From NCBI GenBank assembly GCA_029959665.1, contig JASCOI010000001.1:43785-107784 (forward strand): DNA of 64,000 bases, written 5' to 3'. This document shows positions 17,585 through 26,200 of this stretch, in pieces; positions within the stretch are counted from its first letter, which is position 1; each line of letters starts with the position of its first letter. The notes beneath the pieces are model-generated. The model did no database searches. It saw nothing but the letters and a program-made list of their open reading frames with translations, and was not told the origin of the DNA. A program made the translations under genes and the position numbers. Source of the DNA: Microbacteriaceae bacterium PS02333. Lineage in GTDB: Bacteria > Actinomycetota > Actinomycetes > Actinomycetales > Microbacteriaceae.

Positions 17585-17593
17585 AGGCGCAGG

Positions 17594-17609
17594 CTATACG
17601 ACGGCATAG
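17594..17609. promoter_or_regulatory. LysR-type dyad upstream of mesX
   Basis: CTAT (17594-17597) and ATAG (17606-17609) form a dyad with an eight-base spacer, consistent with the T-N11-A type pattern bound by LysR regulators. It is located between the divergent lysR and mesX genes, ten bases from the lysR start. The assignment rests on position and symmetry only. Confidence 0.45.
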
Positions 17610-17656
17610 TGTTTGGGGATTACCCGATGACCCGCGCCTGCCGTCATGATCAGGGG

Positions 17657-18637
17657 ATGGCGAACGACCTGACCTTCAGCATCACGCGGACGCGCTTCGA
17701 CGAGGACTACTCCCCCGCCGACAGCTCGCGCCTGACCACGAACTTCGCCAACCTCGCACGCGGGGAGCAGCGGCAGCAGAACCTCCGTCGCGCGATCGCC
17801 ATGATCGATCGCCGCTACAACGACCTCGCTACTGGTGACCCGTCGGGCGACCGGTACCGGGTGGAGCTCGACATCGTCTCGGTCGCCGCACACTTCGTCG
17901 ACGGGGGCGCGGACGAGCAGTTTCCCCTGCTCGAGATGCTCGACGTCACGATCGTGGACCAGCACACCGGCGAGCGCCACCAGGGGATCCTCGGCAACAA
18001 CTTCTCGTCGTACCTCCGCGACTACGACTTCTCCGTGCTGCTGCCGACCCTCGACAAGAGCGCCGGCATCCCCGAGCACTTCGGGTACCTGCACGGCCAG
18101 CTCTTCCAGCGCTTCCTGGAATCTGACGCCTTCCGCTCCCAGTTCGATGCCGAGCCCGTCGTCTGCATCAGCGTCTCGACGAGCCAGACCTACCAGCAGT
18201 CGGGCACCGTGCACCCGGTCCTCGGCGCCGAGTACCTGCACGAGCACTCGTCGCTCACCGACGACTACTTCGGCCGCATGGGGATGCAGGTGCGCTACTT
18301 CATGCCCGCCGGCGGGAAGGCGCCGCTCGCGTTCTACACGCGTGGTGACCTGCTGGGCGACTACACGGACCTCCAGCTCATCGGGACGATCAGCACCATG
18401 GAGACGTTCCAGAAGATCTACCGCCCGGAGATCTACAACGCGAACACCCCCGCGCCGAGCACCTACCGTCCGACCCTTTCGCACACGGATTACACGTCGA
18501 CCGGCGTCGCCTACGACCGCGAGGAACGCAGCCGCCTCGGCGTCACCCAGGGCCGCTACACCGAGGAGCACCTCGTGAAGCCGCACCGAGCACTCCTCGA
18601 GCGGTGGGCCTCCGGTGCCGCCGTCGTCTCCCACTGA
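17657..18637 (+). CDS. mesX: DUF1852 protein MesX, partner of methionine synthase MesD
   Basis: This 326-residue protein matches the DUF1852 family (MesX) from its start (MANDLTFSI, FDEDY, TTNFANLARGE) through the internal HEHSSLTDDYF block. From published work as I recall it, MesX is required together with MesD for a methionine synthase that needs neither methyl-tetrahydrofolate nor cobalamin, and an oxygen requirement was reported, so MesX is thought to be an oxygenase. Histidine/acidic residues in HEHSS could bind a metal, but that is inference. The ATG at 17657 matches the family N-terminus; ATG 17627, behind GGGGA, is an alternative. mesD follows 21 bases later. Confidence 0.85.
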   Translation: MANDLTFSITRTRFDEDYSPADSSRLTTNFANLARGEQRQQNLRRAIAMIDRRYNDLATGDPSGDRYRVELDIVSVAAHFVDGGADEQFPLLEMLDVTIVDQHTGERHQGILGNNFSSYLRDYDFSVLLPTLDKSAGIPEHFGYLHGQLFQRFLESDAFRSQFDAEPVVCISVSTSQTYQQSGTVHPVLGAEYLHEHSSLTDDYFGRMGMQVRYFMPAGGKAPLAFYTRGDLLGDYTDLQLIGTISTMETFQKIYRPEIYNANTPAPSTYRPTLSHTDYTSTGVAYDREERSRLGVTQGRYTEEHLVKPHRALLERWASGAAVVSH

Positions 18638-18658
18638 ACCGTTAGGAAACCCACGAGC

Positions 18659-19708
18659 ATGAGCACCCTTCTGCCCACCTCGATCGTCGGCAGCCTGCCG
18701 AAGCCGTCCTGGCTCGCCGAGCCCGAGAAGCTCTGGTCCCCCTGGCAGCTCGAAGGCGCAGCGCTGACCGAGGGCAAGCAGGACGCACTCCGAGCCGCCG
18801 TCCACGAGCAGGAGCGCGCCGGCATCGACATCGTCAGCGACGGCGAGCAGACCCGCCAGCACTTCGTCACGACGTTCATCGAGCACCTCGACGGCGTCGA
18901 CCTCGATCGCAAGGAGACCGTCCGCATCCGTGACCGGTACGACGCGGCCGTCCCGACCGTCGTCGGCGCCGTCAGCCGCCGTGCGCCCGTGTTCGTCGAG
19001 GACGCTGCGTTCCTGCGAGCGCAGACCGACCGCCCGATCAAGTGGGCCCTCCCCGGCCCGATGACCATGATCGACACGCTCTCCGACCAGCACTACAAGA
19101 GCCGCGAGAAGCTCGCGTGGGAGTTCGCCACGATCCTCAACCAGGAGGCCCGGGAGCTCGAAGCGGCCGGCGTCGACATCATCCAGTTCGACGAGCCCGC
19201 GTTCACCGTCTTCCACGACGAGGTGCAGGACTGGGGCGTCGCCGCGCTCGAGCGCGCCGCCGAGGGCCTCCGCGCCGAGACAGCCGTGCACATCTGTTAC
19301 GGGTACGGCATCGAGGCGAACAACAAGTGGAAGGAGACGCTCGGGGCGGAGTGGCGCCAGTACGAGCAGTCCTTCCCGCTGCTGCAGCAGTCGTCGATCG
19401 ACATCGTGTCGCTCGAGTGCATCCACTCCCACGTGCCGCTCGACCTCGTCGAACTGATCCGCGGGAAGAAGGTCATGCTCGGGGCGATCGACGTCGCGAC
19501 CGAGACCGTGGAGACGCTGGAAGAGGTCGCGGAGGTGCTCCGTCGTGCGCTCGAGTTCGTCGACGCGGACAAGCTCATCCCGAGCTCCAACTGCGGGATG
19601 GCGCCGTTGGCGCGAGGGGCTGCGCTGGAGAAGCTCGGCGCGCTCTCTGCTGGAGCGGACATCGTCCGAGCTGAACTCGTTGACGTCGCCGCGCCTGCGG
19701 CGCGCTGA
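18659..19708 (+). CDS. mesD: MesD, MetE-like methionine synthase core
   Basis: This 349-residue protein is a single MetE C-terminal-type barrel, about half the size of full MetE because the folate-binding N-terminal domain is missing. The expected zinc ligands are visible: His211 and Cys213 in HICYGYG, a Glu-Cys pair at 253-254, and Cys312 in SSNCGMAP. With the adjacent DUF1852 gene it fits MesD, which methylates homocysteine using an unidentified donor. The ATG at 18659 follows a GTTAGGAAAC leader. A nearly identical copy of the last 40% of this gene lies 3 kb downstream (22313 onward), probably from a recent duplication or recombination event. Confidence 0.87.
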   Translation: MSTLLPTSIVGSLPKPSWLAEPEKLWSPWQLEGAALTEGKQDALRAAVHEQERAGIDIVSDGEQTRQHFVTTFIEHLDGVDLDRKETVRIRDRYDAAVPTVVGAVSRRAPVFVEDAAFLRAQTDRPIKWALPGPMTMIDTLSDQHYKSREKLAWEFATILNQEARELEAAGVDIIQFDEPAFTVFHDEVQDWGVAALERAAEGLRAETAVHICYGYGIEANNKWKETLGAEWRQYEQSFPLLQQSSIDIVSLECIHSHVPLDLVELIRGKKVMLGAIDVATETVETLEEVAEVLRRALEFVDADKLIPSSNCGMAPLARGAALEKLGALSAGADIVRAELVDVAAPAAR

Positions 19709-19800
19709 CCACTGCGAACCGTCGTCGTTGTTGCGTTGGTGAGGCGCCCGGCTCGCGACACAGCCGGGAGGCTCGTCCTGGGTCCGACGTCCGCGTCGCG
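19271..19800 (+). repeat. direct repeat A, left copy (3' mesD and downstream)
   Basis: This segment, starting at about codon 205 of mesD and running 92 bases past its stop, recurs at 22313-22849 in the same orientation. Over the first 365 bases I count about seven mismatches. Beyond that the right copy has small deletions and substitutions, but homology resumes in an identical block ending GTCCGACGTCCGCGTCGCG. It brackets 2.5 kb of accessory genes. Confidence 0.85.
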
Positions 19801-19898
19801 TTCGCAGCGGGGTTGGCTAGAGTTCGAACGATCCGCTCCGAAGCCAGCTCGGACGCCAGGTCGGTATTCGTCTGCGTCCGCATGCACAGGGAGACCAG

Positions 19899-20066
19899 AT
19901 GAACGCCAATACTCGGACCGCGCTGTGGTTCGCAACACCCGTCGTGCTCATCGCCATCGCGGTGGCGATCCTCCTGTTCGACCTGCCCGGCCTCGCGTGG
20001 CTGTCCGTCCTGGTCGTGCTCGGCATCGCGGCCGCGGTCTTCGTCGTCGCGGCACGACGACGATGA
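19899..20066 (+). CDS. small two-helix membrane protein
   Basis: A 55-residue open frame with an ATG at 19899 behind ACAGGGAGACCAG, a good ribosome-binding site. The product has a short polar N-terminus, two hydrophobic helices (about residues 9-26 and 30-51) separated by DLPG, and an Arg-rich end. Codon use is GC-rich at third positions, supporting a real gene. It lies just after mesD at the left edge of the accessory region. I do not recognise a family. Confidence 0.55.
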   Translation: MNANTRTALWFATPVVLIAIAVAILLFDLPGLAWLSVLVVLGIAAAVFVVAARRR

Positions 20067-20274
20067 CCTCGCCATCACCGTGACGCAACGGCGTGAGCCC
20101 CTCCGCTTTCACCTGCTGATACCGGGCCCGCCGTACCGTCCGTTCCCCCGATATCGACGTATCTCTCCGCGAAGTGAGGATCGAACGTCTTGATCGCGCC
20201 CCGTTCCCAGTACGCCCGGTCGGAGGACGGCGAGATGTTCGCCGAACGGCTCGCTGGCAGCCGGCAACGAATCA

Positions 20275-20598
20275 TCAAACGGGATCATCCGGGTTCAATG
20301 TGGTGGTAGCGCGCGTCGGGGTCGAGATGCTGGTGGGGGCGGGCCGTCCGAGGTGGAGGTCCTGCCAGGTCTTTGAGGCAGAGACGATCGGGTTTGCGCG
20401 GCCACGGCGGACTCGGGATCGGTGCGTGAAGATCCGAGTCACGTGCCAAAGGCAGTAGATGACGAGGTACACCCACGGCAGCGGGCCAACGGGGACGCCG
20501 ACGTTCGCGGTCGCGATCACGGCGATGCCGGCGATGATCGCGATGGCATCGGAGGTGCGTCGCACCAGCATGGCTACGAGACCGCGTGAACGGATCAT
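20275..20598 (-). CDS. small membrane protein of unknown function
   Basis: This 107-residue product has an N-terminal hydrophobic region of about 45 residues that could form two helices (roughly 14-30 and 38-55). A basic region (THRSRVRRGR) and a Thr/Pro-rich tail follow. The ATG at 20598 is preceded on its strand by GGGGGA at a workable distance. Orientation is opposite to its neighbours. There is no recognised domain, and the low-complexity tail makes the 3' part uncertain. Confidence 0.42.
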   Translation of the reverse strand: MIRSRGLVAMLVRRTSDAIAIIAGIAVIATANVGVPVGPLPWVYLVIYCLWHVTRIFTHRSRVRRGRANPIVSASKTWQDLHLGRPAPTSISTPTRATTTLNPDDPV

Positions 20599-20798
20599 GA
20601 CGTCCCCCGAACTGATGGGGGCGTTCTAGCCGACCGAGTCATCGCGGCCCGAGGAACTCGGAGTGCCCGTTGTCGTTCGGTCGGCGGCAATCCATGGACT
20701 GCGTACGCGTGATCGGGCTCTGCTCGGCGGCGTACATGTGGCCTCGTCTCTCGTCTGGGAGATGAACTGGAAGCACCCTAGCCTGTGCCGCAACATCA

Positions 20799-20821
20799 GT
20801 GGAACGTATTTCGTGTTCCAC
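20799..20821. promoter_or_regulatory. inverted repeat, possible operator
   Basis: GTGGAAC (20799-20805) and GTTCCAC (20815-20821) are perfect complements with a nine-base AT-rich spacer. It lies just upstream of the broken membrane-protein frame at 20840-21103. An operator or a recombination remnant are both possible. Confidence 0.3.
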
Positions 20822-20839
20822 CAGACGGCGAGGGCATAA

Positions 20840-21103
20840 GCCTGTCTGGTACCGCTCGGGTTCGCGACCAGCGCGACCATCACCTGGCGCAGCTCAACGT
20901 GCGGGCTGAAGACGCTGCCTGCGATCGCCGCTGTCCTCGCCGCGGGATGGGCGCTAGGCGCGTTCGTTCCACTGCGGCTTGAAGTGTTACTCGCTCTACA
21001 GGCCATGGCGCTTCTGGCGGTTACCGTTCTCGTGACAAGCCCGTGGCTCAGACGTATCGCGGACCACGTACGGACCCTCTGGGACAGCGCAGCAATCCGC
21101 TGA
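20840..21103 (+). pseudogene. truncated membrane-protein gene remnant
   Basis: A frame of 87 codons runs from a TAA at 20837 to a TGA at 21101 and encodes a plausible membrane protein: LPAIAAVLAAGWALGAFV, LEVLLALQAMALLAVTVLV, then a basic amphipathic end (RRIADHVRTLW). No ATG, GTG or TTG occurs before the first helix, so the start is missing or frameshifted away. Third-position GC is lower than in the flanking core genes. It is most simply a decayed acquired gene. Confidence 0.35.
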
Positions 21104-21153
21104 TCCCGCACTCACCGACGCCCTTGATGCCTCCGCCGCGAAGCGCCAGGCGC

Positions 21154-21597
21154 ATGGCGTTGACTACGCCCATGATCACCAAGAGCACGATCCACGAGAT
21201 CGAGAACGCGCCCGTCAGGGACCGCGACGGCGCATCGGTCGGCAAGGTCGCCCAGGTGTTTCCCTCCGACTCGGACGGCAGCGCTGCGTTCGTCAGCGTC
21301 GCGACCGGGCTCTTCGGGTTCCACACCACGCTCGTCCCGGTCGAGGACGCCACCTTCGACGGGACCGACCTGCACGTCGGGTACTCGAAGAGCGCGATCA
21401 AGGGCGCCCCCTCCCCCGGGGCCGGGAACACTCTGTCCCTCGCCGAGGAGAACGCCGTCCGCAAGCACTTCGGGCTGTCCCCCGCAGGCAAGGCGACCGG
21501 CGACATGGGCGATCCGCACGAGAACCTCGACCAGGCCGGTACTGGTCCGGCGGGCGCGGACGACACCGAGGGCGCGGGAACGACACCGCCGGCGTGA
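21154..21597 (+). CDS. PRC-barrel domain protein
   Basis: This 147-residue protein has a PRC-barrel-like beta domain in about residues 10-80: VRDRDGASVGKVAQVF, FVSVATGLFGFHTTLVPV, DLHVGYSKSAIKGAP. A helix with ENAVRKHFGL follows, then an acidic Gly/Ala tail. Similar actinobacterial proteins pair PRC-barrel domains with stress-related functions, but no partner is present here. The ATG at 21154 is favoured, with 21172 as the alternative; the long upstream frame to 21043 is Pro/Arg-rich and overlaps the preceding remnant. It lies inside the repeat-bracketed accessory segment. Confidence 0.65.
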   Translation: MALTTPMITKSTIHEIENAPVRDRDGASVGKVAQVFPSDSDGSAAFVSVATGLFGFHTTLVPVEDATFDGTDLHVGYSKSAIKGAPSPGAGNTLSLAEENAVRKHFGLSPAGKATGDMGDPHENLDQAGTGPAGADDTEGAGTTPPA

Positions 21598-21703
21598 GCA
21601 GCGCTGGCGCTCCGCGCGGCGCTGTGTAGCCGCTGTACGCGAGACGCGAGGCGACCAGGAAGATGGACGAGACCACGCGGACGCGTCGGTCGGAGAGGGC
21701 ACC

Positions 21704-22132
21704 GTGACGGACACCACCAACAACGCTGGACTGCAGGCGATGATCGACCGCGCCGGGCAGATCACCGCCGAAGAGGCAGAGGCGCTCGACGTCACCTGGA
21801 AGGCCGACGAGGGGATCTTGCTGCCGGAACCGAGCGCATCACTCGCGATCCAAGGAGGCGCCGACGGACGGATGGTCACGAACGCCGACCTCGTCGCAGC
21901 GTGGCAGCACGCGCTCGAAGCCGCCGGTGCCGCGGGGCGCGTCGAGGAGATCGAGGCTGCGCAAGAGGCCGGACGCGCGGTGCGGCACTCGGACGCGCAC
22001 CTGCGGGACCGTGCCGGCGCCGAGGAAGCGGTGCGGTCCGCGGTGCTCGCGACGGGGGTGCGCGACCTCGTCTCCGACGATGCGTTCGCGACGCTCACGG
22101 CGGCCTGGCGGAAGGTGCTCGGGGAGGTCTGA
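21704..22132 (+). CDS. hypothetical protein, helical
   Basis: This encodes 142 residues with a GTG start at 21704 behind GGAGAGGG, a convincing ribosome-binding site. The product is Ala/Glu/Asp-rich and predicted largely helical, without membrane segments or signal peptide. Codon use is typical of the genome, so the frame is probably real. I do not recognise a family. It ends 22 bases before the resolvase remnant and is the last intact gene of the 2.5 kb segment between the two mesD copies. Confidence 0.55.
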   Translation: MTDTTNNAGLQAMIDRAGQITAEEAEALDVTWKADEGILLPEPSASLAIQGGADGRMVTNADLVAAWQHALEAAGAAGRVEEIEAAQEAGRAVRHSDAHLRDRAGAEEAVRSAVLATGVRDLVSDDAFATLTAAWRKVLGEV

Positions 22133-22154
22133 CCTTTCCGACGCGCAGTGGGCA

Positions 22155-22312
22155 CTGTCCATCGGATACGCCCGAATCTCCACGGACGAACAGAGCCTCA
22201 CCGCGCAGCGGATCGCGCCCGAACGGCTCGGCGTTATCCCGCCCGTCAGCTACACCTACCACGGACGACCGGTACCAACTGACCGCGGACCAGGCTCCGC
22301 GAAGCCGTGGCC
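22155..22312 (+). pseudogene. serine resolvase/invertase N-terminal remnant
   Basis: The translation reads IGYARISTDEQSLTAQR followed by a LGV segment, the standard N-terminus of serine recombinases, including the catalytic serine in the ARIS motif. After about 30 codons the frame degenerates. Shifting frame near 22290 recovers an RLREAVA-like segment, as expected from RPGLREAVA in intact enzymes, so at least one frameshift is present. The sequence then changes abruptly into the mesD fragment at about 22313. The catalytic core and DNA-binding domain are absent. It marks a mobile-element insertion or excision point. Confidence 0.65.
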
Positions 22313-22694
22313 CCGCGCCGAGACCGCCGTGCACATCTGTTACGGGTACGGCATCGAGGCGAACAACAAGTGGAAGGAGACGCTCGGGGCGGAGTGGCGC
22401 CAGTACGAGCAGTCCTTCCCGCTGCTGCAGCAGTCCTCGATCGACATCGTGTCGCTCGAGTGCATCCACTCCCACGTGCCGCTCGACCTCGTCGAACTGA
22501 TCCGCGGGAAGAAGGTCATGCTCGGGGCGATCGACGTCGCGACCGAGACCGTGGAGACGCCGGAGGAGGTCGCGGAGGTGCTCCGTCGTGCGCTCGAGTT
22601 CGTCGACGCGGACAAGCTCATCCCGAGCTCCAACTGCGGGATGGCCCCACTGGCGCGAGGCGCAGCGCTCTGGAGCGGACATCGTGCGGGCTGA
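22313..22694 (+). pseudogene. truncated duplicate of mesD (3' part)
   Basis: This segment is nearly identical to codons from about 205 onward of mesD, including the zinc ligands His and Cys in HICYGYG and the SSNCGMAP cysteine. Its 5' 40-60% is missing and replaced by the resolvase remnant. A deletion near 22670 removes the codons for EKLGALSAG and shifts the frame. The frame would be open through the junction with the resolvase remnant, but no fused protein is likely to be functional because most of the barrel is absent. Confidence 0.82.
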
Positions 22695-22849
22695 CTTCGC
22701 TGACCTGGCGGCGCCTGTGGGTCGCTGAGGACTGGGAACTGCACGACGGTTCGCCTCCGGAATGAGCGAGTCGCGGTACTCGTTGCGTTGATTACGTGCT
22801 CGACTAGTTACAGCCGGGGGCTCGACATGCGTCCGACGTCCGCGTCGCG
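22313..22849 (+). repeat. direct repeat A, right copy
   Basis: This is the partner of 19271-19800. The first 365 bases are almost identical; the distal part is more diverged and carries deletions, but regains near identity at 22831-22849. The retained intergenic sequence beyond the mesD stop shows that a chromosomal segment, not only coding sequence, was duplicated. Confidence 0.85.
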
Positions 22850-22896
22850 CTGGTACTAGGCTTTCTTCGCTCTAGCCCGGAACCTCTCTCCGCGCG

Positions 22897-23055
22897 CTAA
22901 CTCCAGACCTGTCGGCGCGCAGCCACGAACCATGCGGCCGGCCCGACAGTGTGGCAGACGATGCTGACGACCACCCATCCGGGCAGACGTCAACTCGGGA
23001 TCGCGCGAGTTCTCAGGTCTCGGAGCGAGACGAACGCAGCGAGAGCAAGGAACAC
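22897..23055 (-). pseudogene. PLDc_N-like small membrane protein, interrupted
   Basis: Read on the minus strand from a GTG at 23055, the 53-codon frame encodes VFLALAAFVSLRDLRTRAIP, then an in-frame TGA, then RLPGWVVVSIVCHTVGPAAW and FVAARR. The second half resembles the PLDc_N motif (a helix ending ..GPxxxxxxGR), a short two-helix module common in actinobacteria. The internal stop, and the lack of a good start before the first helix, point to a decayed gene. The remaining 22700-23208 sequence holds nothing else I can support. Confidence 0.42.
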
Positions 23056-23208
23056 GCGACGGGAGACTCCGTCAGGCGCAGGCCGTCGAGCGCTGCCAGA
23101 ACGGACGGACTCAACGGCCTATCGCGCCATCCGAGACACCAATTCGATCACTTCCACCGGTTGTGGTCACAGAGGTGATCCCGCTGGAAGACCGCACTTG
23201 CGTGCGCA

Positions 23209-26200
23209 TCACCACCCACGTTCAGCCTCCTCTTGGAGCGCTATATCCCGGCGACGACGCAAATACTGGACCAGCTCACGCAGCCACGATAATACCGCCG
23301 GTTGAGACGCCGCACTCCTCCAACGTTCTACCGTCTCGATCTGCCCGTCCAAAAGGTCAGATTCGTTCCCTACCCAGCCCCCGCTCACAAATCCCCCGAC
23401 GAGGCGGTTCCGGATCTGCTCGTCACCACTGAAGGACGTGAGCAGGTACACCACAGTGGACGAGAGCACGTCGCCTGCAGGCTTCACTACCGATGCCAGT
23501 ACCTGCGCTCTTCCGAGATCGCCCGCGACCCAGTCTTCAGCGACGCCTGTCGCTACCGCATCGCCCAGCCATTCCTGCACACTCAACGACAAACGCCAAT
23601 CACCCTCGACGAGTCGATCCATTAGACGACCCCAGACAGAGGGGTCTGACTCTCCGACAGCTTGGCGCAGCAACCCCGATTCCTCAGATCCCGAGAAAGC
23701 AGAGAAGGTTCCGTTGGATATTAGGTCGGACACAAGCGAAGCGACCTCGTTGGCCTTCAGCCCGATAAACAGCCCCGCCGTTCGTGTCCAACCCCAGGAT
23801 TGCTGCCCAACTCCGGGGAACTCTTCGCGCCTGACGAGTACCGCCCAGATCGCAGCCCCTAATTTACTGGACGCATCAAGCTCAGACCCACTCGCTAAAG
23901 ACACGAACTCCAGGACCGCATTGTAATCTTCCTGCGTAACGCAAAGCGTATCCCAGAGTACCAACAGATCTACGAGGTCGTCGGGATCGTCGGCTCGAGC
24001 GCGTGTGAGCATGAACCTCGCAGCCCTCGATGGAGCCACTTCCTTCAGCAACGCATCAACCCGCACTCGAGACCGAGCAGACTCTGGCCCGCGCACCGTC
24101 AGCTCGAGCGCTTTCTCCGGCGAAATATCCGATGAATCAATAAAGTCCTCGAAGGCATCAGGCTCACCTGCCAAAGCGCGGGCCTGCAAGAATCCTATGA
24201 GAACCTGTTCATTTCTCGTACCAAGAAGCCCCCGGAGCCCTTCAAACGCTTCTTCGGAGCGACCAGCGGAGTTTGCGACCGCCACCCCGAGCGCATACGC
24301 ACTCGGCAATTGTTCTTCCTCAATGAGGCTCATCAACACCGTCGACGGCGCAACGGGATCAACTTCGCCGGCCAGAACGCAAAGTTCGGCCGCGACCTCT
24401 GCCGCTGCTCGATCCCAGGCTTGCGTCTGAAGCAGAACCCGCAATCGATCCCGAGCATTCCCAGGAGGAAGCGCTTCCGCGAAAACTTCTAAATTTTCTG
24501 GACGGGAATCCTCGTCCTCCAATTCCACCTTCGCAAAGAGTGATCGAAGGCTCTCAACCTCGACCCGAAAGTCCGAAACAAGAGCGTCGTCTGCTCCGCG
24601 GATCAGCGCTATGAGCGAGTCACGATCAACGGGATTCATCAGACCACCATGGAGAGACCCAACGATGGCCTTGCGCGCCGCTGCTTTCACTTCCGGGTCA
24701 ACATCATTAGCAAGCGCGGCGAGCGTCGAGTAGACCCGACGGTGATACTCGAACATATCCCCGAAAGTTCTCGGAGCACCCCGCTGCTCCACAACGAGTC
24801 CACCTTGCAGTTCACCAGACGCGATTATTGATTCGTGGCCGTCGAGGCTCCGATTTGCAGCTCGCACAACGAGGCTTCGTTTTCGGACGTCTACTGAGCT
24901 TGCAATAAAGTCTAGGTAGTCAGCGCGGGCCGCAGGCGGTGCCGCCGTGCCCGGAAGCATTGTGCCAAATAGTTCTACCCACGTTCCCGACGCATTGTTG
25001 ATGTATCGCTCGTTCTCCGCGATAGCTAGACTCAAAAGTAGATTCGCAGCTTCGCTAAAGAACTCGGAATGCCAGCCGATCTTGGATAAAGCCCACACCA
25101 AGTCGCGGCGAGCAGAAGTCGCATCAATGAGGTCCTCCTCGGAGGCCCCGTCGAAGATCGCAGCCAGACGATCCAATACCGCGGATGGAGCCAGCACCGC
25201 GAGGTGACCAAGAAGCTGGCCGTTCCGGGGCTTCTCGAGAGATGTCAAAGAATCAAGCGGCCCCCCTTCCCGTAGAAGCGCGGAGACAGCTGGGCTCGTA
25301 GCGTCTTGCCCACCCATTTCGACCGCGCGTTGCAGCAATCGATCGAGCAAGTCCTCACTGAGTTTAGGAATCAACCGTTCAACAATCCGGTCGCCTAACG
25401 TGCTCCAGCCCACGGAGGCCAAATGGATGGCGACCGGGCTCGGACCAACGCTGCGATATCGACCTTGAGTCGTCAGCAATCCAGAATCGTCGAGCATGGC
25501 CGAAGCACCCCGCAAGGTCGCATCGGGTATTCCGACTGCTTCTGCGATCAGATTCAATTCAGATGACATTTCGCCATCAAAACCAAACCGAGTGAACAGG
25601 GCGAGCACCGCGCTAGCTAAAAAAAAATCTCCGCTAGGCAGCCGTTGGGAAAAAAAGGCCCGAATGTCTTCCTCTTGGACTAACTGGCCGGCCGATCCCA
25701 CCTGGTTGTCTATAGCGGCCAAAGCAAGCTTTAGCGCATAATCGACGTTCCCAGCGGCAATTTGGACAACCACCCTGGAAGCTTCGGGGGGCAAGTTGGG
25801 ACGATTCACGGTGAGAAGTTCTCGCATTGACTCATCCGGGAGCGGACTCGGCCGTATCATAGCCGTTCGTATCGATCGGGCGTCAGGCTGCCCAATTGTG
25901 ATCAGGCGAAGCAGGGTCCCCTGAGTCAGCGCCTGCGCGTAGACCTCATGCTGCTTTCGTTCACACTCATCGATTACGAGAATGGCCACCCGATGGTTGG
26001 CTTGGAGATAAGCAATGGTCGACGGCAAAAATGCATCGGAGGCCCCGATGTACACAACTAGCCGCTCAAAGGCCTCACTCCGCATAGCCTCCAAAACAAG
26101 CCGAGTCTTACCAAGTCCGCTCGCTCCGTCAACATGCAGGTCAACCTGCTGGCCTTCTTCTACAAGCCGTCTGACGTCAGCAAGCTCCGCGTCTCGCTCT

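Noticed and set aside
17585..17656. Riboswitch (SAM or cobalamin) upstream of mesX
   Set aside because: The gap is only 72 bases and shows a LysR-type dyad rather than any riboswitch core.
20075..20278. 67-codon minus-strand frame
   Set aside because: Composition is not distinctive and I find no family resemblance or ribosome-binding site.
20626..21111. 161-codon minus-strand frame
   Set aside because: No domain-like sequence, no good ribosome-binding site, and the opposite strand carries a more protein-like membrane frame.
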